35,777 bases of DNA, from contig JAFGKD010000024.1 in NCBI GenBank assembly GCA_016928775.1, positions 1 through 35,777 on the forward strand, given 5' to 3'. This stretch comes from Candidatus Zhuqueibacterota bacterium (GTDB lineage: Bacteria; Zhuqueibacterota; Zhuqueibacteria; Residuimicrobiales; Krinioviventaceae). Positions within the stretch are counted from its first letter, which is position 1. Each line of letters starts with the position of its first letter. Of the stretch, positions 1 to 9,068 are shown in pieces. Position numbers and translations under genes: made by a program. Below the pieces are notes generated by a model that made no database searches, was not told the origin of the DNA, and saw only the letters and a program-made list of their open reading frames with translations.

Positions 1-53
1 ACCAACAGAGTGAGAATCAGAGTCAATAAAAAGCACGTAAAAACATTTCTCAT
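1..53 (-). CDS. N-terminus of a secreted protein, cut by the window edge
   Basis: On the minus strand an ATG at 53-51 opens a frame that runs off the left edge after 17 codons. The peptide is MRNVFTCFLLTLILTLL, a short basic start followed by a hydrophobic run, as in a signal peptide. A good ribosome binding site (AGGAG, 65-61) lies 7 bases upstream of the ATG, and a plausible minus-strand promoter lies at 138-110. The gene diverges from the ASST array. The mature protein is not visible, so no function can be given; another secreted ASST paralogue or an unrelated exported protein are both possible. Confidence 0.6.
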   Translation of the reverse strand, partial: MRNVFTCFLLTLILTLL

Positions 54-109
54 GTTGCTTCTCCTTTTTTTGAGGTTTCGAAACAAACGACATCCTGTAT
101 GCCTGGTTT

Positions 110-138
110 AATATAGAAAAAGCAGATTATGAGCGCAA
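110..138 (-). promoter_or_regulatory. Candidate sigma-70-type promoter for the leftward gene
   Basis: Read on the minus strand, TTGCGC (138-133) is followed after exactly 17 bases by TATATT (115-110). The predicted start of transcription, near 103, leaves a leader of about 50 bases before the ATG at 53. This rests on sequence match only. Confidence 0.4.
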
Positions 139-171
139 TAAGTTTTTTCACATTTTTGTACATGATTTTGA

Positions 172-189
172 CATATTTTACAAAATATG
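172..189. promoter_or_regulatory. Perfect 18-bp palindrome, candidate operator
   Basis: CATATTTTACAAAATATG is two perfect 8-bp inverted arms around a 2-bp centre. It lies between the two divergent candidate promoters and abuts a consensus-like TTGACA at 168-173. The symmetry and position suit a dimeric repressor or activator site. AT-rich palindromes also occur by chance, so the call is tentative. Confidence 0.35.
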
Positions 190-280
190 AAGTTATTTAT
201 GGAAACTTAATATTGAAAATATGCCATGTATTAGTATATTTATTTAAAATATCTTTTATATGTGGGCGATTTTATCTGTT

Positions 281-308
281 TTGAAAAGCGCACAAAGGCT
301 GCTATTTT
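281..308 (+). promoter_or_regulatory. Candidate sigma-70-type promoter for the ASST array
   Basis: TTGAAA (281-286) and TATTTT (303-308) are spaced by 16 bases. Transcription would begin near 315, giving a leader of about 150 bases before ASST1. A second possibility is TTGACA at 168-173 with a weak -10 near 191-198. No terminator is evident between the following five ASST genes, so one promoter here could serve all of them. Confidence 0.4.
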
Positions 309-462
309 CTTTCCCGATATATCCCTGTGTATATGATAAAAGCTCATCACCGTTCTTTTGTGACGTTACGCGGTCACGAATTGTCATTATAGCTATGTGG
401 TGTTCATATCAAAGCGGATAACTCGAGTTTTTAGCCACGATAGAATGTAAAAGGATATTTGC

Positions 463-3400
463 ATGAAAACTATTTTCAAATTTGCTGCTTTATTGCTCCT
501 GTGCTTCAATGTATCACATGCTGCTTTGGTAGATGGTTATCGCTATATTTATCCCAAACCGGGAGCAATGCTGGTTTCACCGCACACAACAATTATCCTG
601 CGCTTTGAAAAAACTCCGCCACAAGCGATCGCCAATTTGTCCTCCTTTGTGCAGGTCAGGGAGAATAATCGCGTTTTCCATGGCACAACTCGAATTGCTT
701 CGGACGATGAGACCATCCTCTTCCAGCCTGATACACCGTTTGCGTTTGGCGCGACAATCCGTGTCGCGCTGCAACCAGAGTGTGATCCGCAAACTCTTTT
801 TACCGCTAAAAAAACAGAGTTTCAATTTCACGTCATCGGAGAGCATTCCTGGAGCGCTCCGGCGGATGATCAGATACCGTCTCTCCACAAAAAGCAAAAG
901 GCCACCGTCGCTGGCCGGGCGCGTATCATGCCCAATGGCGTCTCTGTGCCGAGCGATTTCCCGCACGTCAATGTCTCGGTCAATAAAGAAACAGCAGACG
1001 GCTACATCTTTCTGAACAACTGGCGCAACGACAATCCATACAATATCCTTTTTGCCAATGATGGTTCGCCTGTTTGGTATAAACGAACAAATGATGGCGA
1101 CCGCCGCCGTGATTTTAAGGTGCAGAGAAATGGTTATATCACCATGTTAGTGCGTCCTTCAGCCGGCTACCCGTTTGGCCAGGGTCATGTTGCGTATGAT
1201 GAAAATTTTAATGAGGTAAAAACATTTCACGCAGTGGATGGTTGCAGCACCGATGAACACGAATTGCAGGTGCTGGAAAATGGCAATTATCTGCTCTTGG
1301 GCCTTAAAAACATTCATAATGTTGATATGAGCCAGATTGTTCCTGGCGGGAAAAAAAGCGCCACGATCCATGAGACCGGTATCCAGGAATTCACAGCGGA
1401 TGGCGATCTCATATTTCAATGGCGCGCCTGGGATTATTTTGATCCGAATGATATCATTGGCTTTTGCACACCCAATGAAGCTGATCCCACAAGTAATTCT
1501 TTTCGATTTCCGCACATGAATGCGATAGATATTGACTATGACGGGCATATTCTGCTATCCAGCCGTCATCTCAGTGAGGTGACCAAAATTCATCGCCAGA
1601 CCGGTGAGATTATCTGGCGACTTTGTGGTGCAAACAGTGATTTCGAATTTGTCAATGATGATCTGAATGGCTTTCGTATGCAGCATGATATCCGCTCATT
1701 GGGCAATAATCATTACACGGTTTTTGACAATGGTAATATGCACAATCCGCCACAATCTCGCGCTGTGGAATATGTCCTGGATATGGATAAAAAAACCGCC
1801 ACTCTGGTGTGGGAATGTCGCGGTACGGCGGAAAGGAACTATTATACGCATTATATGGGCAATGCCCAGCGGCTGCCAAACAACAATACGTTGATCAACT
1901 GGGTCTACGCCAACAGTCCGAAAGCCATGGAAGTGACGCCGGATGGAGAGGTTGTTTATTCAATGGATTTTGTCGAAGGTTTTAATACCTATCGTACGTT
2001 TCGTTTTCCCTGGAACGGTGTTGTCGAAAAACCTCTTCTTTTTGTTGAACAGGAAAACAACAGTTTGGTGCTTATCTTTAACAAGTTTGGCGATAAAAAC
2101 GTCGCTTATTACAACATTTATGGCGGCACGACACCACGCCCAACCACGGTCGTTGATACGTCGCGGGTGACATTGAAAAAATTGACCGGTTTAACAAACG
2201 AGCAGCGATACTATTTCAGAGTCACGGCGGTAGATAATGCGGGTGTTGAAAGTGATTTCTCCAATGAAGAAGATATATTCGTCAATTTTGTCAATCCCGG
2301 TCAGAATATCATCAGAAATGGCTCTTTTTCGAATGAAACCGAAAATTGGGATTTTACAACGACAGATGCTACTGCTTCGTTTGATGTCTCCGGATCAGGC
2401 GAGCTGCACGTTCAGATTAGCAATGCGGGTTCCGATTTTCGCAGCATTCAAGTCCGCCAAGGTGATCTGCCGCTGGTTCGCGGCAAAACCTATCTGTTCG
2501 AATTTGACGCCTATTCGACCGTCAATCGTACAATTGAGGCGTACGTTGAGCGGGCCGCGGCGCCGTGGACAAATTATGGCCGGCTCAATCCAACCGGGTT
2601 GCGGCGAGCCAGGCAGCACTTTGCCTATGAATTTCTCATGGAGAACGCCTCCGATTTTGCGGCGCAGATCGTGTTTAATTGTGGCGGTGCGGCCGGCGAT
2701 GTGTTCATCGATAACGTATCCTTGACCAATATAGACGGAGAGCTGCCTTTCAGGGATCTCCCCGCAATGTGGCAACACCGGGATATCGGCGCTGTCAATC
2801 TGCCGGGCGATGCGGGTACCTGGCAAGACCTCTATCTTGTCAAGGGATCGGGCACGGATATTTGGGGGACATCGGATCAGTTTCATTTTGCCTATCAACA
2901 AATAACCGGTGATGTTGAGATCTCGGCGCGGGTTATGTCAATAGGTGATACAGATGGCTGGGCCAAAGCCGGTGTCATGATTCGCAACAGCCTGGAGCCG
3001 GGGGCCAAGCATGCCATGATGTGTGCGACCGTATCGAACGGCATGGCATTTCAAAGACGGGTTGAGGCGAATCAGGGCTCCCTGAATGATAACACCGAGA
3101 GTCCCAAAACGCCTTACTGGGTGAAACTTTCACGACGGGGCACTTTTTTTATTGGCTATGAATCCGCAGACGGCGAAAAGTGGGATCGTATCACTTCTGA
3201 ACGCATCCAGATGAATCAAACGGTGTATGTCGGCTTTGCAGTCACGTCACACAATAACAATGCGCTCTGTGAAGCGACGTTTGACGATTTGCAGATGGAT
3301 TATGAGACGGCGGCAATCAATCAACAAGAAACACTTTTGCCGAGTTCTTTTGTCCTTTATCCCGCATTTCCGAATCCATTTAATCCAACGACCACCATAA

Positions 3401-3624
3401 AGTATAACCTGCCCGAGCGTTCTCATATTAGACTTGTGATTTACAATATCCGCGGTGAACGTGTGCGCGAGCTGGTGAATGAGGTGCAGGAAGCGGGAGC
3501 GTATCGATGCGAATTTGATGCCATTGACCTCAGTTCGGGGCTCTATTTGTACGAAATGCAAGCGAATTCTTTATCCACGGCATTACACTTTCATAAAGTA
3601 CACAAAATGACAATGGTAAGATAA
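463..3624 (+). CDS. Secreted arylsulfotransferase-like protein 1 (ASST1)
   Basis: Predicted PAPS-independent arylsulfotransferase (ASST superfamily), moving sulfate from an aryl sulfate ester to an acceptor through a sulfo-histidine. Order in 1053 residues: signal peptide 1-20; SbsA/Big_5-like Ig domain ~35-125; ASST beta-propeller ~155-520; FN3-like ~525-607; CBM_4_9-like ~612-757; DUF1349-like lectin fold ~765-945; FlgD-Ig/T9SS sorting domain ~962-1053 with FPNPFNP. The residues matching E. coli ASST His252, His356, Asn358, Arg374 and catalytic His436 appear to be His266 (DEHEL), His351 and Asn353 (PHMN), Arg368 (SSRHL) and His408 (MQHDI). This match was made by eye. AAGGA at 451-455, 7 bases before the ATG, supports the start. 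The otherwise common WRLGG motif reads WRLCG here. Donor and acceptor are unknown. Confidence 0.88.
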   Translation: MKTIFKFAALLLLCFNVSHAALVDGYRYIYPKPGAMLVSPHTTIILRFEKTPPQAIANLSSFVQVRENNRVFHGTTRIASDDETILFQPDTPFAFGATIRVALQPECDPQTLFTAKKTEFQFHVIGEHSWSAPADDQIPSLHKKQKATVAGRARIMPNGVSVPSDFPHVNVSVNKETADGYIFLNNWRNDNPYNILFANDGSPVWYKRTNDGDRRRDFKVQRNGYITMLVRPSAGYPFGQGHVAYDENFNEVKTFHAVDGCSTDEHELQVLENGNYLLLGLKNIHNVDMSQIVPGGKKSATIHETGIQEFTADGDLIFQWRAWDYFDPNDIIGFCTPNEADPTSNSFRFPHMNAIDIDYDGHILLSSRHLSEVTKIHRQTGEIIWRLCGANSDFEFVNDDLNGFRMQHDIRSLGNNHYTVFDNGNMHNPPQSRAVEYVLDMDKKTATLVWECRGTAERNYYTHYMGNAQRLPNNNTLINWVYANSPKAMEVTPDGEVVYSMDFVEGFNTYRTFRFPWNGVVEKPLLFVEQENNSLVLIFNKFGDKNVAYYNIYGGTTPRPTTVVDTSRVTLKKLTGLTNEQRYYFRVTAVDNAGVESDFSNEEDIFVNFVNPGQNIIRNGSFSNETENWDFTTTDATASFDVSGSGELHVQISNAGSDFRSIQVRQGDLPLVRGKTYLFEFDAYSTVNRTIEAYVERAAAPWTNYGRLNPTGLRRARQHFAYEFLMENASDFAAQIVFNCGGAAGDVFIDNVSLTNIDGELPFRDLPAMWQHRDIGAVNLPGDAGTWQDLYLVKGSGTDIWGTSDQFHFAYQQITGDVEISARVMSIGDTDGWAKAGVMIRNSLEPGAKHAMMCATVSNGMAFQRRVEANQGSLNDNTESPKTPYWVKLSRRGTFFIGYESADGEKWDRITSERIQMNQTVYVGFAVTSHNNNALCEATFDDLQMDYETAAINQQETLLPSSFVLYPAFPNPFNPTTTIKYNLPERSHIRLVIYNIRGERVRELVNEVQEAGAYRCEFDAIDLSSGLYLYEMQANSLSTALHFHKVHKMTMVR

Positions 3625-3631
3625 ACCAAGT

Positions 3632-6481
3632 TTGCTATTGAGAATTATCAAATTATTTGTACTCGCACTTTTACCACAGTTAACCCTCGCATGGGCGTTG
3701 GTGGCACCGGGCTATCTATATCCCAAACAACACGCGGAGCATGTATCACCTGAAACAGAGATTATTGTGCGTCTGAATAATGAAGAACCAGTCACACCCG
3801 GAAAAGCGTGCATTATGCCAAATGGCGTGTCTGTTCCAGGTGATTTCCCGCACATTAGCGTGACAACGCACAAAGAAACGGCCGGTGGCTATCTGTTTGT
3901 TCATTGTATTCGCGAAATAAAACCATATAATATCATATTCAGCAATGATGGTTCTCCGGTATGGTACGAGCGCTGGGGGGATGGCGAATTATACTGCGAT
4001 TTCACCGTGCAAAGAAACGGTATCATTACCATGACGACGAGCAAGAATGGCGGCAGATATGTCGGGTATGATCAAAACTTTAATGAAATTGGTACATTCA
4101 AACCCGCTGCCGGCTATTCGCATGACGGTCATGAATTGCAAGTCCTGAAAAGCGGCAACTATCTCATCATCGGACGACGAGATGTTCAAGTCGACATGAG
4201 CAAAATTATTGATGGCGGCCAAAAAAACGCCAGGATTCAGGAAAGTGCCGTTCAGGAATTTACACCGAATCACCAGATGATTTTCAACTGGTCGGCCCTG
4301 GCCAATTTGAGCGATGGTCTCCCGTATCTGGAGCTGGATGATCCGCGCGGCAAAACGTTCAGGTTTCCGCATATCAACGCCATCGATGTGGACAAAGATG
4401 ATGGTCATTTGCTGATCTCCTGTCGAATGTTGAGCGAAATCACCAAAGTCGATCGCGAAACCGGCGATATCATCTGGCGGTTGGGCGGCGCACACAGCGA
4501 TTTTGTTTTTGTCAACGATCCGCTGCACGGCTTTAGCAGTCAGCACGATATTCGTTCGCTCGGGGACGGGCGCTATTCCGTCTTTGATAACGGGAACTTT
4601 CACGTTCCGCCACAATCGCGTGGTGCTGTGTACGAGCTGGACATGCAAAATAAAACAGCGAGACTTGTTTGGGAATACCGAATGCCGCCGGAGAATGGTT
4701 TTTCGTATTATATGGGTAGTCTCCGACAACTTGATAATGGCAATTACCTGATCAATTGGGCGGTCGGAGCGCTGCCCAAAGCGACAGAAGTGACGCCAGC
4801 CGGCGAAGTTGTCTATGAAATGAACTTTAGCAATCGTTATGACACCTATCGAACCTTTCGGCAACCGTGGAACGGCCGTGTGGCAAAACCTCGGCTGATC
4901 ATCGAACAAGAGGACAAGAATATTGTACTTCTTTTCAACAAGTTTGGCGATCCGAATGTCGCTTATTACAAGATTTATGGCGATACGCTGCCTCGGCCCA
5001 CAACCGTGCTCGATACGGCACGAGCGACTCTAAAAAAACTCTCCAACTTGACCAACAGAAAGCGCTATTTTTTCCGTGTCACTGCTGTTGACAGCAATGG
5101 CTCTGAGAGTATTTTTTCCGACGAGAAAAATGTATTTGTTTATATCGTCGAACTTGGTGAAAATATCATTACCAACGGGGATTTTTCGGTGGGCCAAGAC
5201 GGCTGGACTTTTAATACCGTTGATGCCGATGCCGCTGCTGATGTAACGCCTGATGAAGTGATGCAAATACGCATCGATGACGCCGGTGAAAATTTTGATT
5301 CCATTCAGCTCAAACAACTACATATTCCTTTGGTTTTCGGGACCACTTACCGACTTGAATTCGATGCAAGGGCTGTTGCCGATCGTGTTATTGAAGCACA
5401 CATCGAACAAGCCGGCTATCCCTGGAATAATTATGCCAAACTTAATCCAACCCCGCTGCGGCGCGCCGAACAACATTTTGTCTATGAATTTATCATGGCT
5501 GATCCATCTGATGCTGAGGCACAGCTTGTTTTTAACTGCGGTGTTATGTCGGATGATGTGTTCATTGATAATGTGGCCCTTTCCATTATAGATGATAACA
5601 GCCCTTTGCAGGAATTGCCGCCGCCGTGGCAGCATCAAGATATTGGCGAGACACCTCTGGCAGGTGATGCCGGTATGCTCGATGATCAGATCGTTGTCAG
5701 AGGTTCTGGCGGCGATATAGCAGGCACAAATGATCAGTTCCATTTCGCCTATCAGAAAATCGCCGGCGATGTTGAAATCTCGGCTCGCGTCAACTCCATT
5801 GGGAATACGGATGCCTGGGCCAAAGGAGGTGTCATGATCCGCGATACCCTTGAACCGGGTTCCGCCTATATGATGATGGGGTCCACAGTGTCTATGGGAA
5901 TGATTTATCAACGGCGCACTTTTGAGAATAAGGTCTCGGTGAACAGAAATTTTGCGGAACTTGCTCTGCCACGCTGGGTTAAAGTTGTTCGAACGGGAGA
6001 TAGATTATCCAGCTATGAATCTCTAGACGGAGATGCGTGGAATATTGTGGGCACCGAGGAAATCGACTTGAATAAAGCAGTTTTTATTGGATGTGTCGCC
6101 ACGTCGTATAACGAGAACAGGGTGTGCAGCGTCTATTTTGATGATGTTCGCATTGTCAGTACGACGGCCATTGCAGATCAACATTATTCCAGCGCACCGG
6201 CAACGTTTGCGCTCTATCCCGCATTTCCCAACCCGTTTAATCCATCAACCACAATAGCCTACAAGTTGCCCGAGCGAGCACAGGTGCACCTTATTGTTTA
6301 TAATCTTCGCGGAGAGCTGGTGCGCGAACTGGTGCATGCGAGACAGAACGCCGGTGAGTATAAAGTCGAATTTGATGCATCAAAATTAAGCTCGGGATTG
6401 TATTTTTATGAATTGACAGCGCGCTCCAGTCTTGGCGAGAGTATGTTTCACGCTGTAAACAAGATGACGGTTGTCAAATAG
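3632..6481 (+). CDS. Secreted arylsulfotransferase-like protein 2 (ASST2), short N-terminal region
   Basis: 949 residues, closest in layout to ASST1 and sharing its DUF1349-like lectin-fold domain (~661-845), a domain missing from the other complete copies. The matched catalytic set is complete: His167, His247, Asn249, Arg265 and His305. The Big_5-like domain between the signal peptide and the propeller is almost gone: about 105 residues present in ASST1 are missing between ~50 and ~60 here, and the frame stays open. The start is unusual. No ATG fits; the frame opens with TTG at 3632, or TTG at 3638, 7 bases after the ASST1 stop and without a clear Shine-Dalgarno, so translation may be coupled to ASST1. 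Residues 1-20 form a signal peptide. The sorting domain occupies ~858-949. Confidence 0.85.
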   Translation: MLLRIIKLFVLALLPQLTLAWALVAPGYLYPKQHAEHVSPETEIIVRLNNEEPVTPGKACIMPNGVSVPGDFPHISVTTHKETAGGYLFVHCIREIKPYNIIFSNDGSPVWYERWGDGELYCDFTVQRNGIITMTTSKNGGRYVGYDQNFNEIGTFKPAAGYSHDGHELQVLKSGNYLIIGRRDVQVDMSKIIDGGQKNARIQESAVQEFTPNHQMIFNWSALANLSDGLPYLELDDPRGKTFRFPHINAIDVDKDDGHLLISCRMLSEITKVDRETGDIIWRLGGAHSDFVFVNDPLHGFSSQHDIRSLGDGRYSVFDNGNFHVPPQSRGAVYELDMQNKTARLVWEYRMPPENGFSYYMGSLRQLDNGNYLINWAVGALPKATEVTPAGEVVYEMNFSNRYDTYRTFRQPWNGRVAKPRLIIEQEDKNIVLLFNKFGDPNVAYYKIYGDTLPRPTTVLDTARATLKKLSNLTNRKRYFFRVTAVDSNGSESIFSDEKNVFVYIVELGENIITNGDFSVGQDGWTFNTVDADAAADVTPDEVMQIRIDDAGENFDSIQLKQLHIPLVFGTTYRLEFDARAVADRVIEAHIEQAGYPWNNYAKLNPTPLRRAEQHFVYEFIMADPSDAEAQLVFNCGVMSDDVFIDNVALSIIDDNSPLQELPPPWQHQDIGETPLAGDAGMLDDQIVVRGSGGDIAGTNDQFHFAYQKIAGDVEISARVNSIGNTDAWAKGGVMIRDTLEPGSAYMMMGSTVSMGMIYQRRTFENKVSVNRNFAELALPRWVKVVRTGDRLSSYESLDGDAWNIVGTEEIDLNKAVFIGCVATSYNENRVCSVYFDDVRIVSTTAIADQHYSSAPATFALYPAFPNPFNPSTTIAYKLPERAQVHLIVYNLRGELVRELVHARQNAGEYKVEFDASKLSSGLYFYELTARSSLGESMFHAVNKMTVVK

Positions 6482-6491
6482 AGGATAACTT

Positions 6492-9068
6492 ATGAGATTT
6501 ATATGCATTTGTTGTTACATTATGTTATTCATTATTCAACTCGCCGCGGCAGCCGAATTCCAGGGTTATCAATACCTTTGTCCCAGGCCGAATTCGACTC
6601 GCGTTTCGCCTGAGGCAACGATCATTGTACGCTTTGACAATATTTCACCAAAATCGTTGACTACCCTGCAGATATTTCGCGTCGAGGATGAGAGGGGAAT
6701 GATAGGCGGAACAGCGCGACTGGCCTCGGATGAACGCACTCTTATCTTTCAGCCCGAAAAAGCATTTTCTCCTGGCTCTACTGTTCAGGTCACATTGGCA
6801 CCACGCTTTGCCGAGCCAACGCAGCGACCTGTCGAGGATATTTCTTTCACCTTTGCGGTGACCAATAGCGTTGCCCTGGAAACATTCCAATCTTCCGAAC
6901 ATCAAGATGGGGGAAATCGCGTGGCGCAAAGTTTTCTGCAAAAGCCGGCAGCCGGCATGGCGCGGATTATGCCGAATGGCGTCTCCGTGCCGAGTGATTT
7001 CCCGCACATCAATGTGACGACCAATAGTGCACCCGGAGATGGTTATATCTTTCTCAACAATCGCGGCCGCGGCACACCCTATAATATTATATTTGACAAC
7101 GACGGTTCGCCGGTGTGGTACCTTCGCACCTCGGATCGCCGGCGCGATTTCAAAGTACAGCGCAATGGCACCATCAGCATGCTGGCGCGTACAGGCGGGC
7201 ACCGGTTTTTGAATTTTGACAAGAATTTTAATTTTCTCACCGAATATAGCGCAGTGGATGGCTATAGCACCGATGAACACGAATGTGTTATTTTGGAAAA
7301 CGGCAATGTTTTGCTCATCGGTATCCGCAGTGAGACGGTCGATATGATCGCCTATGTCTCTGGCGGCAAGCGAAATGCCACGGTGCACGAGTCAATCATC
7401 CAGGAATTCACCGCCGATGGCGACAAGATTTTTGAATGGCGGGCGTGGGATAATTTTGATCCGGCGGATATCATCGGGTTTTGTGATCCGGGTCAGGCGG
7501 ATCCGCGCGACAACAGTTTCCGATTTCCGCACATGAATGCGATCGATATTGATGACGACGGGCATATTTTGCTCTCCAGTCGCCATTTGAGCGAGGTGTC
7601 CAAGATTAATCGTGATACCGGTGAATTCATCTGGCGTCTTGGCGGGGCCAACAACGAATTCGAATTTGTCAATGATGAACTGGACGGCATCACCATGCAG
7701 CATGCGGTGCTGGTATTGGGCGACAAGCATTATACCGTTTTTGACAACGGCAATCTGCACGACCCGCCGCAATCGCGTGGGGTTGAATATGAGCTGGACC
7801 TCGACAAAATGACTGCGACGCTGGTATGGGAATATCGTAATCCTCCAAGTACGGAATTTTCACACTATATGGGTAATCATCAACGTCTACCCAACGGTAA
7901 CTCGTTGATCAACTGGGCGGTGACGAGTCGGCCCAAGGCCACCGAGGTGACCCCGGACGGGCAGGTGGTTTATGAAATGAATTGGGCCTCCTCCGATGAA
8001 TGCTACAGAACTTTTCGATGTCCCTGGGATGGTGTGGTCGAAAGGCCGAGTCTGTTTGTCGAACAATTGCTCAATGATGTTCATCTTATTTTCAACAAGT
8101 TTGGCGATAAAGATGTCCTTTATTATAATATTTATGGTGGCTATTCGCCCAATGCAACAACCCTCATTGACACGTCAAAAAAGACGCTCAAGAGTCTGAC
8201 TGATCTGGAAAACAATAGACTGTACCACGTGCGTGTCACTGCGGTATATGCAGATGGCTCGGAGAGCGCTTTTTCCAACGAGGAACGCGTGCTCATCCAA
8301 AAAGTCGAACCCGGCATCAATCTGGTGCCGAATAGCGATTTTTCCCAGGGCAAAGCCGCGTGGACTTTTGAAGTGCAGGGCAGCGGCGACGCGGATTGGC
8401 AAATAAACGATGGTGTGGCGCATTTTATCATTCGCGACGGTGGCAGCCCACACCATAATGTGCAATTGCGGCAAAACAGTTTTCCGCTCATCACCGGGCA
8501 AAAATATCTGTTTGAATTTGATGCCTGGGCGGATGCCCCCAAAACGATCGAGGCTAAAGTGGGGCAGGATGAAGGACCCTGGACGAATTATAGCGGCATC
8601 GGCTTGTCCGGCCTGGCTCGTTCCAAAAAACATTTCAGCTATCAATTTACCATGGAACAGCCGACCGATCCCAACGGACGCGTCGTTTTTAACGTCGGTG
8701 ATTCCGAGCCGGATGTTTATCTTGATAATGTGACGTTAAAAATTCTTTCGCAAACAAATGCGCATGAAACCATCGCCGAACCGCCGGCACAATTCACACT
8801 TGGGAAAAATTACCCCAATCCATTCAACGCCTCTACGACGATTCCATTCCACGTAACGACACCAGGGCGAATCAGAATGGAGTTGTTCGATGTGCGCGGT
8901 CGGCTGTATAAAATATTAGTCGATGCCGAATGTGCAGCAGGACAGCATCAGGTGACGCTGGATGCTTCGACGCTAACCTCGGGTGTCTATCTCTACAGAT
9001 TGACAGCTCTCAACAACGACGGTTCACAAATCTATTCTGATACACAAAAAATGATGCTGGTCAAATAA
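6492..9068 (+). CDS. Secreted arylsulfotransferase-like protein 3 (ASST3)
   Basis: 858 residues. Signal peptide 1-20, rich in Cys and Ile; Big_5-like domain ~35-125; propeller ~160-520 with His263, His347, Asn349, Arg364 and His404 at the matched active-site positions; FN3-like ~521-606; CBM_4_9-like ~610-755; sorting domain ~768-858 (YPNPFN). It lacks the DUF1349-like domain of ASST1 and ASST2. In the first histidine motif, DEHE is followed by CVI instead of the usual LQV. GAGG at 6481-6484 supports the ATG start, and the gap to ASST2 is only 10 bases, so the two are very likely co-transcribed. Confidence 0.87.
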   Translation: MRFICICCYIMLFIIQLAAAAEFQGYQYLCPRPNSTRVSPEATIIVRFDNISPKSLTTLQIFRVEDERGMIGGTARLASDERTLIFQPEKAFSPGSTVQVTLAPRFAEPTQRPVEDISFTFAVTNSVALETFQSSEHQDGGNRVAQSFLQKPAAGMARIMPNGVSVPSDFPHINVTTNSAPGDGYIFLNNRGRGTPYNIIFDNDGSPVWYLRTSDRRRDFKVQRNGTISMLARTGGHRFLNFDKNFNFLTEYSAVDGYSTDEHECVILENGNVLLIGIRSETVDMIAYVSGGKRNATVHESIIQEFTADGDKIFEWRAWDNFDPADIIGFCDPGQADPRDNSFRFPHMNAIDIDDDGHILLSSRHLSEVSKINRDTGEFIWRLGGANNEFEFVNDELDGITMQHAVLVLGDKHYTVFDNGNLHDPPQSRGVEYELDLDKMTATLVWEYRNPPSTEFSHYMGNHQRLPNGNSLINWAVTSRPKATEVTPDGQVVYEMNWASSDECYRTFRCPWDGVVERPSLFVEQLLNDVHLIFNKFGDKDVLYYNIYGGYSPNATTLIDTSKKTLKSLTDLENNRLYHVRVTAVYADGSESAFSNEERVLIQKVEPGINLVPNSDFSQGKAAWTFEVQGSGDADWQINDGVAHFIIRDGGSPHHNVQLRQNSFPLITGQKYLFEFDAWADAPKTIEAKVGQDEGPWTNYSGIGLSGLARSKKHFSYQFTMEQPTDPNGRVVFNVGDSEPDVYLDNVTLKILSQTNAHETIAEPPAQFTLGKNYPNPFNASTTIPFHVTTPGRIRMELFDVRGRLYKILVDAECAAGQHQVTLDASTLTSGVYLYRLTALNNDGSQIYSDTQKMMLVK

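Larger units (their letters stand above)
54..462. other. Divergent intergenic region, 409 bp
   Basis: This AT-rich stretch separates the leftward partial gene from the ASST array. It holds one candidate promoter for each direction and an 18-bp palindrome, listed separately. A further inverted repeat lies at 360-377 (GTGAC, 8 bases, GTCAC) inside the predicted leader of ASST1; it might be an operator or a small RNA hairpin. No open frame with a ribosome binding site was found inside it. Confidence 0.6.

Noticed and set aside
359..378. CRP-like site (TGTGA ... TCACG)
   Set aside because: The gap between the half-sites is 10 bases instead of the 6 of a CRP site, and no CRP family gene is present. 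Kept only as an unassigned inverted repeat.
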